Under the pieces are notes generated by a model that ran no database searches, had not been told where the DNA came from, and worked only from the letters and a program-made list of their open reading frames with translations. A program made the position numbers and the translations under genes. From the IMG/VR virus record IMGVR_UViG_3300037069_004336, positions 1 to 31,351 of that record: a stretch of 31,351 nt of DNA, one strand, 5' to 3'. The stretch comes from a virus. Below, one piece after another: positions 30,819 through 31,351 of the stretch (its first letter is position 1; every line of letters starts with the position of its first letter).

Positions 30819-31142
30819 TTATTTAACTCTTTGTCCAGATGCATTAATTATTAATTCTTCCATTGATAAATTTCCAGAAACAGACAACAAATCTGTTGAA
30901 AATCCATCATATGTCATATTTGATTTAATTATCCTTTTCAATTCAATTACAGATGAATTCAGTGGTGAATTTAAGTATTGAATGAGGTTCACTCCAAATG
31001 TAGAATCAAGCTTATAATCGTTTGTAACCGAATTTACAAGGGCATAAAGATGCTCAATAGAGCTCTCTGTTAGTGTTAAATCACCAGTTGAGAAGTCTAA
31101 ATCTCCCTCAGTTAACTTGAAATCAAATGCTTGTACTGCCAT
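30819..31142 (-). CDS. Baseplate wedge subunit gp25-like (gpW)
   Basis: 107 residues. It has the gp25 pattern: D-F-S-T-G-D-L-T-L-T near 16, then H-L-Y-A-L-V-N-S-V helix, then Y-K-L-D-S-T-F-G-V-N-L-I-Q-Y-L near 43, and a D-G-F-S-T-D-L strand. T4 gp25 and P2 gpW start sheath assembly on the wedge. The ATG is 19 bases after the 73-aa gene's stop. The gene lies one position after that gene in the spike-wedge string. Confidence 0.7.
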   Translation of the reverse strand: MAVQAFDFKLTEGDLDFSTGDLTLTESSIEHLYALVNSVTNDYKLDSTFGVNLIQYLNSPLNSSVIELKRIIKSNMTYDGFSTDLLSVSGNLSMEELIINASGQRVK

Positions 31143-31161
31143 ATTCTATAAATAGCTTTAA

Positions 31162-31351
31162 TTATTGCAATGTACCTGTACCAGTTGTTGCTCCAGCTCC
31201 AGCAGGAACCGCAACTTGAACTGTTATACCTGGATTAACTTCTGCACTTAATATTGCCTGAGCAATGATTTGAGCCATCTGCTGAGAGTATAAGGTCTTT
31301 GCTTGTTCAGCATCAGTCTGAGTCAACATAGACTCTCCTAGAGCTTTTATT
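31162..31351 (-). CDS. Small tail/baseplate protein, continuation across the window end
   Basis: The frame enters from base 31351 and ends at a TAA at 31164-31162. The part beyond the overlap reads as a Val/Pro/Gly/Ala/Thr-rich C-terminus (I-T-V-Q-V-A-V-P-A-G-A-G). It is the same gene as bases 1-159 and joins to give 73 residues. The overlap includes its first 42 or so codons. Confidence 0.75.
   Translation of the reverse strand, partial: IKALGESMLTQTDAEQAKTLYSQQMAQIIAQAILSAEVNPGITVQVAVPAGAGATTGTGTLQ
31226..31351. repeat. 126-bp terminal overlap, right copy
   Basis: Identical to bases 2-127. It marks the join of the circular map and lies within the 73-aa gene. Confidence 0.95.

Noticed and set aside
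1-31351. tRNA genes, CRISPR arrays, insertion sequences
   Set aside because: No cloverleaf with a T-loop, no spaced repeat array and no transposase were seen.

Overview
The window is one complete small genome of a contractile-tailed (myovirus-type) bacteriophage. Its last 126 bases repeat bases 2-127, and a 73-codon gene is cut at both window ends and becomes intact when they are joined, so the map is circular with a unit of about 31.2 kb. A host in the phylum Bacteroidota, probably Flavobacteriia-like, is inferred from the AT-rich sequence, A/T-rich translation leaders mostly without Shine-Dalgarno sites, two promoters of the Bacteroidota form TTTG-N20-TAnnTTTGC, and the type of structural proteins. 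I recognise no integrase, CI-like repressor, transposase or tRNA, so the lifestyle is open.

Layout: almost everything is on the minus strand and is read right to left. (1) 27280-21397: packaging and head-assembly block with a PD-(D/E)XK-like protein, large terminase, a Mu gp36-like head-completion protein, a Mu gp29-like portal, a MuF-like minor head protein, a gpG-like tail-completion protein and a holin. (2) 21396-20602: a non-coding control region with a 23-codon membrane-peptide ORF that has its own promoter and terminator, several hairpins and a large inverted repeat. (3) 20601-16484: a putative replication or DNA-binding protein, about nine small unknown genes, and a lipoprotein gene with its own promoter and terminator (a moron). 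(4) 16410-15968: a non-coding stretch with visibly more G+C and two related C-rich hairpins. (5) 15967-9639: a long tail fibre, an unknown protein, a J-like baseplate protein, a protein at the gpI position and a HxH-motif fibre. (6) 9580-7463: ClpP-type protease/scaffold and major capsid protein. (7) 7388 down to 1 and across the junction to 28243: sheath, tube, tail chaperones G and G-T, tape measure, hub, spike, a 73-aa protein, a gp25-like wedge, a small LysM/X-like protein and a second long fibre. The only convincing rightward operon is 27396-28181, three small genes divergent from the packaging block and ended by a strong terminator.

How they work together: the portal, MuF, capsid and protease genes build the procapsid. 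Terminase fills it, gp36-like and gpG-like proteins finish the neck, and the frameshift-controlled chaperones assemble tube protein around the tape measure inside the sheath. Hub, spike, gp25-like and J-like proteins form the baseplate that carries the fibres. Intrinsic terminators between capsid and sheath and between tube and chaperones probably grade expression. The best candidates for something undescribed are the A-AAA-AAC frameshift gene, the 23-aa membrane-peptide transcript beside the holin, the tail-terminator-like domain fused to a fibre, the lipoprotein moron and the twin-hairpin island.
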